Of a DNA stretch of 64,000 bases, positions 33,493 through 42,099 are shown piece after piece (within the stretch, counting starts at the first letter, position 1; each line of letters starts with the position of its first letter). The translations under genes and the position numbers were made by a program. The stretch spans positions 134,409-198,408 of the forward strand of contig DCJA01000023.1 of NCBI GenBank assembly GCA_002317175.1, given 5' to 3'. The notes beneath the pieces were generated by a model. The model saw nothing but the letters and a program-made list of their open reading frames with translations, made no database searches and was not told the origin of the DNA. Source of the stretch: Lachnospiraceae bacterium UBA1712. Its GTDB lineage: Bacteria; Bacillota; Clostridia; Lachnospirales; Lachnospiraceae.

Positions 33493-34740
33493 ATGTTTGG
33501 ACTTGGAGAACGCTACGTAGTTGGCTACGATATTTCAACTGAATATGCGCAGATAAGCTACATGGAGATGCAGGATACCATGCCTTCGACAGTATCACTT
33601 ACTGAAGGTGCGGAGGACTATAATATACCTGCGTGTCTGTTTAAACGTGGTGAGGTTAACCAGTGGTTTTATGGTCGCGAGGCCATAAATTACAGTTCTG
33701 TTGAGGAAGGTGTGCTGGTTGATAATCTCTGGGAGCATGCTCTTGTAGGGGATAAGCTCATTGTGGATGATAATGAGTTTGAATATGTTGCCCTTCTTGC
33801 ATTGTATATTAAGAGAAGTATGGTGCTTCTAAAAAAAGTTGCCAGGGATAAAATCGCTGGAATGATGTTTACTGTTCCTCAGCTTACCAAGCGTGCCATT
33901 GAGGTACTTGAGACAGTGACAGAGCTTCTTGGACTTGAAGACTGCAGAATTGTCTTTGAGGGAAGAGAAGAGAGCATATATTATTATGTAGTTCATCAGA
34001 AAAATGACATCTGGAAGCATGATGTCATGGTCTATGACTTCTCCGGAAGAAATATACTGGGCTACAGATTTAATGTTAATAAGAATACTAGACCTTATGT
34101 AGCTATGGTAGGCTGCAAGACTCATTCGATACTCAGAACAGATGTTAATAAAGATGGTGAGTTTTATGAGGTCGTCAATGCAGATACTACAGAGGCAATA
34201 GTATCAACCTCTTTTCTGATTGGAGAAGGCTTTGAGCAGGACTGGTGCCATGATTCGCTGAAGGAACTCTGCCGGGGAGGCAAGAGAGTATTTAAGGGCA
34301 ATAATCTCTATAGTAAGGGTGCCTGCTATGCCATGAGAGAAAGACTTATTGATTCGGATATGAATCAATCCATGGTTTTTCTGGGTAAGGATAAGCTTAA
34401 GGCCAATGTGGGCATGAAGGTTATAAAAGCTGGCAAGGAATCATATTTTACGGTTCTGGATGGCGGTGAGAACTGGTATGATGCCAAGAAGGAATTTGAT
34501 GTAATTCTGGAGCGGGATAACAGTTTTGAGGTAATTATTACTCCACTTGATGGCAAGAATCCAAGGGCAGTGGAGATAGTTCTCGACGGACTTAATTACA
34601 GGGAGCCGAGAACCAGCAGACTTCATATAAAGATATATATGGAGTCAGAAGAGAAGATGCGTGTATGCGCAACAGATATGGGTTTTGGAGAGTTTTATCC
34701 GACTACATATCAGATGTTTACGAAACAGATTAGTTTATAG
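33493..34740 (+). CDS. Hsp70/actin-like ATPase-fold protein, DUF5716-like
   Basis: A 415-residue protein whose N-terminus VVGYDISTEYAQISYM resembles the phosphate-1 loop of actin/Hsp70 ATPases (G-x-D-x-[ST]), followed by IPACLFKRGEVNQWFYGREAI (as in Hsp70 'P-S-x-V-x-F... G-x-x-A'). A phosphate-2-like strand (VMVYDFSGRNILGYRF) is present in the middle. The C-terminal ~130 residues are beta-rich, similar in place to an Hsp70 substrate domain. It resembles DUF5716 proteins that accompany DUF5717. ATPase activity is not proven from sequence. Gap to the upstream gene is 2 nt. Confidence 0.7.
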   Translation: MFGLGERYVVGYDISTEYAQISYMEMQDTMPSTVSLTEGAEDYNIPACLFKRGEVNQWFYGREAINYSSVEEGVLVDNLWEHALVGDKLIVDDNEFEYVALLALYIKRSMVLLKKVARDKIAGMMFTVPQLTKRAIEVLETVTELLGLEDCRIVFEGREESIYYYVVHQKNDIWKHDVMVYDFSGRNILGYRFNVNKNTRPYVAMVGCKTHSILRTDVNKDGEFYEVVNADTTEAIVSTSFLIGEGFEQDWCHDSLKELCRGGKRVFKGNNLYSKGACYAMRERLIDSDMNQSMVFLGKDKLKANVGMKVIKAGKESYFTVLDGGENWYDAKKEFDVILERDNSFEVIITPLDGKNPRAVEIVLDGLNYREPRTSRLHIKIYMESEEKMRVCATDMGFGEFYPTTYQMFTKQISL

Positions 34741-34750
34741 GAGCAGCCAG

Positions 34751-35584
34751 ATGAGCAATGTAATCCTGTGCCTTGGCACAATGGCTACAACTCCATATTT
34801 TGTAACAGAAGCTTGTGTTCACCTGTTTTCCATTGAGGAGCTTTGTTATTACATATATAACAATGCATTTCTTCTGGATGACGATTTTGTCAATGAGAGA
34901 CTGGCCGAATGGGTGGAAAATGACCTGCAGCTTAAAAAGGTCGCAGATACTATTAGGACTGTCATAGACAAACCAGGAGCTCTGAGTAATCTTGTCAGGA
35001 TTTTGAATAATGAGATAGGTTACTATACAGAGGATGAGTGGAGTACACTTATAGAAGATATAAAGAACAACAGTAAGATGTCTCTTGATACTCGAAAGAA
35101 AATCAGAGCAGACGGACTGCTGAATTCGGGCAGATACGTAAAGGCTATGGAGGAATACGACGGTATTCTGTGTGATATGACCAGAGATGATAAACAGCTT
35201 ACTGCAGGAATTTATCATAATCTGGGTGTATGTGCAGCCAAACTGTTTTTGTTTGACAAGGCAGCAGTCTATTTTGAGAAGGCCTATGATACATACGCTA
35301 ATGCAGAAAGCTATCAGGAGATGTTGTGGGCTCTTAAACTGTCGCTTCAGCCAACCAAGTATCTTGATTATCTTTCTGAACACAAGGAAAGCTATGAAGA
35401 TTCTCTTGAAGTTGAAAGAAAGCTTGAGATTCTGAGAATGACCTGGGGAGAACAGCCTTCCCACAAATATCTCAGGGAACTTAGTATGTTAAAGTCTGAA
35501 GGCGGTTCATATTATGATGGGCTGGAACGCATGACAGATGAGGTTAAGGAACAGTACAGGAGCAGTGTAAATGGCATTTGGTAA
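34751..35584 (+). CDS. TPR-containing protein of the DUF5717/5716 cluster
   Basis: A 277-residue soluble helical protein. The first ~110 residues (MSNVILCLGTMATTPYFV, EELCYYIYNNAFLLDDDFVNERLAEWV) form a conserved helical domain; residues about 125-220 contain two TPR-like helix pairs (ADGLLNSGRYVKAMEEYDGIL, AGIYHNLGVCAAKLFLFDKAAVYFEKAYDT). ATG 34751 is chosen because TAGGAG lies 7 nt upstream. It overlaps the next gene by 14 nt. Function unknown; protein-protein contact with the other cluster members is likely. Confidence 0.75.
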   Translation: MSNVILCLGTMATTPYFVTEACVHLFSIEELCYYIYNNAFLLDDDFVNERLAEWVENDLQLKKVADTIRTVIDKPGALSNLVRILNNEIGYYTEDEWSTLIEDIKNNSKMSLDTRKKIRADGLLNSGRYVKAMEEYDGILCDMTRDDKQLTAGIYHNLGVCAAKLFLFDKAAVYFEKAYDTYANAESYQEMLWALKLSLQPTKYLDYLSEHKESYEDSLEVERKLEILRMTWGEQPSHKYLRELSMLKSEGGSYYDGLERMTDEVKEQYRSSVNGIW

Positions 35585-36785
35585 AGGCTTTTTCAAAAAG
35601 CTTTTTTCTAGAACTGAAGAAGATGATTTTTTCTCTGATTACGAGATAGATGTTGATGAACAGTCAGAAACTCTGAACTGGAACTGGGATAATCTGATTA
35701 AGGACAGACATCTGCTCAAACTCAGTGATGATGCTCAGAGAGAGAAGTATATCAGGAGTCTGGTGGAACAGGTCAAGAACGCTTCGGAGCAGATAGACAG
35801 TTTCTCGGCAGAATACAATGTGGTCACAGATACCTTAAAGGATATGGATGAGCTGGAAGCTCTTCCAAAGGCGGAGCTTGAGGATCTTAGAGAGACTGCG
35901 CAGAATCTGTTGGATATAGAGAAGGAACGCAACTATTATAAGGAAACCAAGCACCTTATGACTGAGAACCAGTTTAAGGCTATGGAACGTTTCTCTTCAA
36001 GTATGCCAAAGGCTTATGATGATCTGCTTAAGGCAGAAGAGCAGAGAAAGTTTATTAAGGATGACCTGAAGAAATTAGAGGATGAGCGAGAAGGCTTTCT
36101 ATATAGAAATGCTGAACTGAAGGGAAGCATGGAAAACGGCAGAGGCATGATAATGATCTGCATGTTTGCGGCGGTATTATGTGTAATCATGTTACTTGTC
36201 CTTCAGTATGGCTTTGAGATGGATACGAAGATTGGATATATGGTTACTGCACTTGCTGTGGCAGTTGTAGTAGTTATTATCTATGTCAGGTATATAGATA
36301 ACCGTGATGAGCTGGTCAGAGTAAACAGAGCTATTAATAGAATTATCCTTCTGCAGAATACTATTAAGATAAGATATGTTAATAACAGAAATCTTTTGGA
36401 TTATTTGTATATGAAATATGATACAACTTCAGCGAAAGAACTTAAGAAGGTATGGGAAGCTTATGAGAGTGAGAAGGAGCTTCGCCAGAAAAATGCAGAA
36501 AATGAGATGCAGCTTACAGCTATGCAGGCTGAGTACAAGAAGAAACTGTCCAAATACCATCTCAACGATGTACAGACCTGGATATTCAACCCAAGTGCTG
36601 TAATGGATCATAAGGAAATGGTAGAAATCAGACATAGCCATATCCTTAGAAGACAAAAACTCAGAGCAAGGCTGAATTACAATAAAAAGCTTGCTAAAGA
36701 GGGACAGCAGGAACTTAAGCAGCTGATTAAAGAGTACCCACAGTATGGTAAAGAAGTTATGGAGATGCTTGAGAGATATTCTTGA
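35571..36785 (+). CDS. Coiled-coil membrane protein of the DUF5717/5716 cluster
   Basis: A 404-residue protein: acidic N-terminus, a long coiled coil (about 55-190), two adjacent membrane helices (about 200-218 and 225-242) joined by a short loop, then another coiled coil (about 245-340) and a basic C-terminus. Both coiled coils would be cytoplasmic. AGGAG lies just before the overlapping start. It is the likely membrane anchor of the four-protein cluster. No named domain recognised. Confidence 0.75.
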   Translation: MAFGKGFFKKLFSRTEEDDFFSDYEIDVDEQSETLNWNWDNLIKDRHLLKLSDDAQREKYIRSLVEQVKNASEQIDSFSAEYNVVTDTLKDMDELEALPKAELEDLRETAQNLLDIEKERNYYKETKHLMTENQFKAMERFSSSMPKAYDDLLKAEEQRKFIKDDLKKLEDEREGFLYRNAELKGSMENGRGMIMICMFAAVLCVIMLLVLQYGFEMDTKIGYMVTALAVAVVVVIIYVRYIDNRDELVRVNRAINRIILLQNTIKIRYVNNRNLLDYLYMKYDTTSAKELKKVWEAYESEKELRQKNAENEMQLTAMQAEYKKKLSKYHLNDVQTWIFNPSAVMDHKEMVEIRHSHILRRQKLRARLNYNKKLAKEGQQELKQLIKEYPQYGKEVMEMLERYS

Positions 36786-36860
36786 CATGAAATACGCCGG
36801 ATGTTACTATGAACACGTTCTTTACTACAGCAAAGTGTGTAGAAAATGAACAGGTGTTTT

Positions 36861-36902
36861 TTGTGCAATTTGCAAGAAACTTTTAGAGGCTTCTTGCACA
36901 AA
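36861..36902 (+). promoter_or_regulatory. Leader inverted repeats before the amino-acid ABC operon
   Basis: The segment TTCTTGCACAA (36891-36901) can pair either with TTGTGCAA (36861-36868) or with TGCAAGAA (36871-36878). The right arm ends directly at the AGGAGG ribosome site of the binding-protein gene. The two pairings exclude each other; a regulatory role is speculative. Confidence 0.4.
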
Positions 36903-36916
36903 CAGGAGGAAAAAAT

Positions 36917-37804
36917 ATGAAAAAATTACTTGCACTTGTGTTAGCATCTGCTATGACACTTGGTCTTTGTGCTTGTGGTTCTGCTGATACAGCTACAACA
37001 ACAGAGACTGCAGAGGTAACAGAAGCAACAGAAACAGCAACAGAAGAAGTTGCTACAACAGAAGTAGCTGCAGAAGAAGCTACAACAGAAAGAACAACAT
37101 TAATCGTTGGTTTTGACGCTGAATTCCCACCATATGGTTATATGGATGAGAATGGTGATTATGTAGGTTTTGACCTTGATCTTGCTCAGGAAGTTTGCAA
37201 CAGACTTGACTGGGAACTTGTTAAGCAGCCAATCGACTGGGATGCAAAGGACATGGAACTTTCATCAGGAGCTATTGACTGTATCTGGAATGGATTTACA
37301 ATCAATGGTCGTGAAGATGATTATACATTCTCAGTACCATATGTAGATAACAGCCAGGTATACGTAGTTAAGGCAGAATCAGATATTAAGTCTGAGGCTG
37401 ATCTTGCTGGTAAGGTAGTAGGCGTTCAGGCTGATTCATCTGCTCTTGCTGCACTTGAGGATGCAGAGGGTAAGGCTGATGTAGCTGCTACATTTGGCGA
37501 TCTTGTACAGTTTGCAGATTACAATACAGGATTTATGAACCTTGAATCAGGCGCGATTGATTGTCTTGCACTTGATATAGGTGTAGCTAACTATGAAATC
37601 GCTGCAAGAAATGGCGGCTATGTAATTCTTGCAGATCAGCTTGCTTCAGAGCAGTACGGTATCGGATTCCTTAAGGGCAATACAGAACTTAAGGATCAGG
37701 TTGAAAAAGTACTTCTTGAAATGGTTGATGATGGAACATTTGGTAAGATTGCAGAACAGTACGCAGACTTCGGTCTTGTTGACAGTGTTTGTCTTGGCAA
37801 ATAA
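36917..37804 (+). CDS. Polar amino-acid ABC transporter substrate-binding lipoprotein
   Basis: A 295-residue lipoprotein: signal with lipobox LGLCAC (Cys near 19), a Thr/Glu/Ala-rich linker (about 24-66), then a family-3 solute-binding domain (LIVGFDAEFPPYGYMDENGDYVGFDLDLAQEV, GAIDCIWNGFTINGRE, VGVQADSSA, YGIGFLKGNTELKDQV). It captures polar amino acids, perhaps glutamine, cystine or arginine, outside the cell. AGGAGGAAAAA precedes ATG. Permease and ATPase genes follow. Confidence 0.92.
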   Translation: MKKLLALVLASAMTLGLCACGSADTATTTETAEVTEATETATEEVATTEVAAEEATTERTTLIVGFDAEFPPYGYMDENGDYVGFDLDLAQEVCNRLDWELVKQPIDWDAKDMELSSGAIDCIWNGFTINGREDDYTFSVPYVDNSQVYVVKAESDIKSEADLAGKVVGVQADSSALAALEDAEGKADVAATFGDLVQFADYNTGFMNLESGAIDCLALDIGVANYEIAARNGGYVILADQLASEQYGIGFLKGNTELKDQVEKVLLEMVDDGTFGKIAEQYADFGLVDSVCLGK

Positions 37805-37806
37805 TT

Positions 37807-37917
37807 AATGAAATAGTTTCGAGGCACAAAGCAATTTGTGCCTTGAATTTTCATTAAGGATGGTAAAGAGATTAGCATTCAATTGTAGCGTGTTAAAGAG
37901 GTTTACCATTCTTAATG
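37807..37917 (+). promoter_or_regulatory. Two consecutive hairpins between binding-protein and permease genes
   Basis: Hairpin 1: AGGCACAAA/TTTGTGCCT (37822-37843) with outer AATGAAA/TTTCATT. Hairpin 2: a 16-bp stem 37852-37867 with 37902-37917 (one G.U) and a 34-nt loop. The two share bases near 37852-37854, so their full forms exclude each other. Such intra-operon structures usually raise the yield of the binding protein relative to the membrane parts by partial termination or mRNA protection. Confidence 0.6.
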
Positions 37918-37947
37918 AGAGTTCAATTAGTATTTGGGGAGGTTTAT

Positions 37948-38598
37948 ATGTCATTTGGTGTTATTCTTTCGCAGCTTGGCGGTGGAATGGTTAAGTCAAT
38001 AGAGATATTTGTGCTTACACTTCTGTTTTCGCTTCCGCTTGGCCTGTTTGTGGCTTTGGGACGTATGTCGAAGCTGAAGATACTGAGTGGAATTATTAAG
38101 ATATACATAGCAATCATGAGAGGTACTCCTCTTATGCTTCAGCTAATAGTAGTGTATTTTGCTCCATATTATGTATTTGGAATCAATATTTCATCTGGCT
38201 TCAGATTTACTGCTGTTATTATTGCTTTTTCAATCAATTACGCAGCGTATTTTGCAGAGATATTCAGAGCAGGTATCCAATCCATTTCCATAGGACAGTG
38301 GGAAGCGGCTCAGATACTTGGTTATAATAAGGCACAGACCTTCTTTAAGATAATTCTTCCTCAGGTTATTCAGAGAATAATTCCTCCAGTAACCAACGAG
38401 ACGATTACACTTGTTAAAGATACATCACTTTCTTTTGTTCTTAGTATTGCGGAGATGTTTACTATCGCTAAGCAGATAGGGGCCAGAGAAGCATCTATCA
38501 TTCCATTGATGATAGCAGGATTGTTCTATTTTATATTCAATTATATTGTTGCATTTGGAATGGATCGCTTCGAAAAGAAAATGTCCTACTTTAGATAA
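37948..38598 (+). CDS. Polar amino-acid ABC transporter permease
   Basis: A 216-residue His/Glu/Gln/Arg/opine-family permease with five membrane helices and the EAA loop (EAAQILGYNKAQTFFKIILPQ) that contacts the ATPase. ATG 37948 follows GGGGAGG; ATG-like codons further upstream (37915) have none. It forms the membrane channel for the binding protein encoded upstream. Confidence 0.92.
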   Translation: MSFGVILSQLGGGMVKSIEIFVLTLLFSLPLGLFVALGRMSKLKILSGIIKIYIAIMRGTPLMLQLIVVYFAPYYVFGINISSGFRFTAVIIAFSINYAAYFAEIFRAGIQSISIGQWEAAQILGYNKAQTFFKIILPQVIQRIIPPVTNETITLVKDTSLSFVLSIAEMFTIAKQIGAREASIIPLMIAGLFYFIFNYIVAFGMDRFEKKMSYFR

Positions 38599-38610
38599 TA
38601 AGAGGTATGT

Positions 38611-39378
38611 ATGGCGGAAGTATTAGTTGAGATTAAGAATCTTAAAAAGACATTTGAAAATGGAACTGAGGTATTGAAGGATTTCAATCTCAGTGTTAAT
38701 AAAGGCGAGGTAGTATCTATTATTGGCCCATCTGGATCAGGTAAGACTACAGCACTTAGATGTGCAACTATGCTTACTCCAATCTCCGGGGGAAGCATAT
38801 CTTATCTTGGTAAGAAAGCTACATGGGAAGAAAATGGAACAGTTCATGTCGCTAATAAGCATGATATGAAGGAGATAAAGCAAAGCTTTGGACTTGTATT
38901 CCAGAACTTCAATCTCTTTCCTCATTACACAGTACTGCAGAATATCACTGATGCACAGATACATGTTGCGAAGGTGCCAAAGAGCGAGGCGATAGACAGG
39001 GCAGTTAACCTTCTGGATAGACTCGGCCTAAGCGATAAACGTGATTTTTATCCATGCAATCTGTCAGGTGGACAGCAGCAGAGAGTATCAATCGCCAGAG
39101 CGCTTGCGCTTCAACCTAAGGTATTGTTCTTTGACGAGCCTACATCAGCACTTGATCCTGAACTTACAGGAGAAGTACTTAAGGTAATCAAACAGCTTGC
39201 CAGCGAGCATATGACTATGATAATAGTAACTCATGAGATGCAGTTTGCCAGAGAAGTATCAGACAGAATAGTCTTTATGGAGGGTGGCGTTATCCAGGCT
39301 GAGGGTACACCAGACGAGCTGTTTAATGCTATTGGAAACACACGTTTCCTTGAATTTGTTGGAAAATATAATATGTAA
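38611..39378 (+). CDS. Polar amino-acid ABC transporter ATP-binding protein
   Basis: A 255-residue ATPase: Walker A GPSGSGKTT (about 37-45), Q-loop VFQNFNLFPH, signature LSGGQQQRVSIARAL, Walker B VLFFDEPTSALDPE, switch VTHEMQFAREVSD. The HisP/GlnQ-type 'PTSALDPEL' wording is typical of polar amino-acid importers. AAGAGG precedes ATG; 12 nt after the permease gene. Followed at 27 nt by purC. Confidence 0.95.
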   Translation: MAEVLVEIKNLKKTFENGTEVLKDFNLSVNKGEVVSIIGPSGSGKTTALRCATMLTPISGGSISYLGKKATWEENGTVHVANKHDMKEIKQSFGLVFQNFNLFPHYTVLQNITDAQIHVAKVPKSEAIDRAVNLLDRLGLSDKRDFYPCNLSGGQQQRVSIARALALQPKVLFFDEPTSALDPELTGEVLKVIKQLASEHMTMIIVTHEMQFAREVSDRIVFMEGGVIQAEGTPDELFNAIGNTRFLEFVGKYNM

Positions 39379-39405
39379 TTATTGATATACAGAAAGGAGT
39401 CCGCC

Positions 39406-40278
39406 GTGACAGAATTTAAGCCATTCAAAGAAGGAAAAGTAAGAGAGATTTATGACGCAGGAGATAACTTAATCTTAGTTGCTACTGACAGGATTAGTTG
39501 TTTTGATGTTATCCTCAATAACATCGTAACAAAGAAGGGTACAGTATTAACTCAGATGAGTAAGTTTTGGTTTGATTACACATCAGACATTCTTCCAAAT
39601 CATATGGTTTCTACAGATGTAAATGATATGCCAGAGTACTTCAGACAGGACAAGTTTGATGGAAACAGCATGCTTGTTAAGAAGCTTACAATGCTTCCAG
39701 TTGAATGTATCGTAAGAGGATATATTACAGGTTCAGGCTGGGCTTCATATGTTCAGGATGGAACAGTCTGTGGAATCAAACTTCCAGAAGGACTTAAGGA
39801 ATCAGATAAATTACCTGAACCAATCTACACACCTTCAACAAAGGCTGAGATTGGTGATCACGATGAAAATATCTCATTTGAGCAGAGCATTGAATACCTC
39901 GAGAAGCAGTTCCCAGGTAAAGGACTTGAATATGCTACAAAGCTTCGTGACTGCACAATAGCTCTTTATAAGAAATGTGCTGATTACGCACTTAGCAAGG
40001 GTATCATTATTGCTGATACAAAATTTGAGTTTGGTCTTGATGAAGATGGCAATATCGTAATTGGTGATGAAATGCTTACACCAGACTCTTCAAGATTCTG
40101 GCCAGCAGACCAGTACGAACCAGGACATGGTCAGCCTTCTTTCGACAAGCAGTTTGCTCGTGATTGGCTCAAGGCTAACCCACATGATGACTGGACACTT
40201 CCACAGGATATCGTGGATAAGACTATTGCTAAGTACCTTCAGGCATACGAGCTTTTGACAGGTAAGCCACTTAACTAG
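39406..40278 (+). CDS. purC: Phosphoribosylaminoimidazole-succinocarboxamide synthase
   Basis: A 290-residue SAICAR synthetase: FKEGKVREIY near the start, TDRISCFDVIL, the ATP-grasp-like core with VECIVRGYITGSGWASY and a C-terminal DEMLTPDSSRFWP. It joins aspartate to CAIR in purine biosynthesis. GTG 39406 is taken as start because AAAGGAG lies 7 nt upstream and homologues begin there. The gene is separated from purB by structured element C. Confidence 0.95.
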   Translation: MTEFKPFKEGKVREIYDAGDNLILVATDRISCFDVILNNIVTKKGTVLTQMSKFWFDYTSDILPNHMVSTDVNDMPEYFRQDKFDGNSMLVKKLTMLPVECIVRGYITGSGWASYVQDGTVCGIKLPEGLKESDKLPEPIYTPSTKAEIGDHDENISFEQSIEYLEKQFPGKGLEYATKLRDCTIALYKKCADYALSKGIIIADTKFEFGLDEDGNIVIGDEMLTPDSSRFWPADQYEPGHGQPSFDKQFARDWLKANPHDDWTLPQDIVDKTIAKYLQAYELLTGKPLN

Positions 40279-40320
40279 AGCGCTACTTAACTAGCGTGAC
40301 ATTTTACTAAAGTGTATATA

Positions 40321-40446
40321 AATCATTTTATTTCCACTTCAGACCCGCTTGCGCTCGATGTAGAACGTAGCGGTACTAAATTCGCACTATCGTGCTCATT
40401 AAGTGCCGACGTCCTCCAATGGTCTGAAGTTGAAAACAAAATGATT
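40321..40446 (-). repeat. Structured dispersed element, copy C (opposite orientation)
   Basis: 126 nt between purC and purB. Read on the - strand it aligns with copies A and B. Outer stem AATCATTTT/AAAATGATT; inner stem ACTTCAGACC/GGTCTGAAGT; core stem CGGCACTTAAT/ATTTAGTACCG; tandem GA/GA loop; terminal hairpin GCAC/GTGC with GATA loop. It points against the surrounding genes, unlike A and B. As a near-palindrome it would still fold in the + strand transcript, but the tandem G.A loop would then be U.C/C.U, so orientation matters if the RNA is functional. Confidence 0.8.
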
Positions 40447-40510
40447 AAACATAGTGGTAGATGATATTAGTACATAATAATTAATCAAACTATTAAAATG
40501 GAGAATGAAT

Positions 40511-41962
40511 ATGAGTACAGATAGATATGTAAGCCCATTATCGGAGAGATATGCGTCTAAAGAGATGCAGTACATTTTCTCACCTGATAAGAAGTTCAGC
40601 ACATGGAGAAAGCTTTGGATTGCTCTTGCTGAAACAGAGATGGAACTTGGTCTTTCAATGGACGGAAAGCCAGTTATTACACAGGAGATGATAGATGAGC
40701 TTAAGGCTCATGTTGATGATATCAACTATGATGTAGCTAAGGAAAGAGAAAAGATTGTTCGTCATGATGTTATGAGCCATGTATATGCATATGGTCAGCA
40801 GTGTCCAAAGGCGGCAGGTATTATTCATCTTGGTGCTACAAGCTGTTACGTAGGTGATAACACAGATATGATAGTCATGTCTGAAGCATGCCAGCTTGTT
40901 AAGAAGAAACTTGTTAATGTTATGAGTCTTCTTGCTAAGTTTGCAACAGAGTACAAGGATCAGCCTACACTTGCATTTACACATTTTCAGCCTGCCCAGC
41001 CTACAACAGTTGGTAAGAGAGCTACACTGTGGCTTCAGGAATTTATGTATGACTATGAAGACCTTTGCTATGTAATCGATTCGCTCAAGTTATTAGGCTG
41101 TAAGGGTACAACAGGTACTCAGGCTTCCTTCTATGAGTTATTCGATGGTGCCCACGAGACAATTGATAAGATTGATGGCATGATTGCTAAGAAGATGGGC
41201 TTCGAGAACTGTGTTGCTGTATCTGGTCAGACATATTCTCGTAAGGTTGATACACGTGTACTCAATGTACTTGCTGGAATCGCTGCTTCTGCTACAAAGA
41301 TGAGCAATGATATCAGACTTCTTCAGCACCTTAAAGAGGTTGAGGAACCATTTGAGAAGACACAGATTGGTTCATCAGCTATGGCTTACAAGCGTAACCC
41401 TATGAGAAGTGAAAGAATTGCTTCCCTTTCTAGATATGTGATTGCAGATGCTCTTAATCCTGCTATTACAAGTGCTACTCAGTGGTTTGAGAGAACCCTT
41501 GATGATTCTGCTAACAAGAGACTTTCTGTTCCAGAAGGCTTCCTTGCAATAGATGGTATCCTTGATCTTTGCATTAATGTTACTGATGGCTTAAAGGTAT
41601 ATCCTAAGGTTATCGAGAAGCATATGATGGCTGAGCTTCCATTTATGGCTACAGAAAATATTATGATGGATGCTGTTAAGGCTGGTGGTAACAGACAGGA
41701 ACTTCACGAGAAGATCAGACAGCTTTCAATGGAAGCTGGTAAGACAGTTAAGGAAGAAGGAAAGGACAACAATCTGCTTGAGCTTATTGCTGCAGATCCT
41801 GATTTCAATCTTACTCTTGAAGAACTCAAGGAATCTATGGATCCTGCCAAGTATACAGGAAGAAGTGCTTATCAGGTTGATAAGTTCATCACTGATGTTA
41901 TCAATCCTATCCTTGAGGCTAACAAAGAACTACTCGGTGTCACAGCACAGATTAATGTCTAA
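40511..41962 (+). CDS. purB: Adenylosuccinate lyase
   Basis: A 483-residue fumarase/aspartase-superfamily enzyme with HLGATSCYVGDNTD, the TTVGKRA helix, and the superfamily signature GSSAMAYKRNPMRSE. It cleaves SAICAR to AICAR plus fumarate and adenylosuccinate to AMP, so it acts directly after PurC. ATG 40511 is preferred over 40505 because GGAG (40500-40503) gives correct spacing. Terminator follows. Confidence 0.95.
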   Translation: MSTDRYVSPLSERYASKEMQYIFSPDKKFSTWRKLWIALAETEMELGLSMDGKPVITQEMIDELKAHVDDINYDVAKEREKIVRHDVMSHVYAYGQQCPKAAGIIHLGATSCYVGDNTDMIVMSEACQLVKKKLVNVMSLLAKFATEYKDQPTLAFTHFQPAQPTTVGKRATLWLQEFMYDYEDLCYVIDSLKLLGCKGTTGTQASFYELFDGAHETIDKIDGMIAKKMGFENCVAVSGQTYSRKVDTRVLNVLAGIAASATKMSNDIRLLQHLKEVEEPFEKTQIGSSAMAYKRNPMRSERIASLSRYVIADALNPAITSATQWFERTLDDSANKRLSVPEGFLAIDGILDLCINVTDGLKVYPKVIEKHMMAELPFMATENIMMDAVKAGGNRQELHEKIRQLSMEAGKTVKEEGKDNNLLELIAADPDFNLTLEELKESMDPAKYTGRSAYQVDKFITDVINPILEANKELLGVTAQINV

Positions 41963-41972
41963 TTATGATTGT

Positions 41973-42003
41973 AAAAGGCTATCCTTTTGGGGATAGCCTT
42001 TTG
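41973..42003 (+). terminator. purB terminator
   Basis: AAAAGGCTATCC pairs with GGATAGCCTTTT around a 6-nt loop. Confidence 0.9.
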
Positions 42004-42064
42004 TGCTTATTTAGCTACATACTACTAATAGATGATATGCAATCATTTTACCTATATTGTGTTA

Positions 42065-42093
42065 TTGAATGGTAAAAATGAATTTGCTAAAAT
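42065..42093 (+). promoter_or_regulatory. Promoter placed right at the start codon of the GGDEF/EAL gene
   Basis: TTGAAT at 42065-42070, 17-bp spacer, TAAAAT at 42088-42093. The predicted start of transcription (about 42099-42101) coincides with the ATG at 42100, and no ribosome site is visible, suggesting a leaderless message. Confidence 0.55.
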
Positions 42094-42099
42094 TGACTT

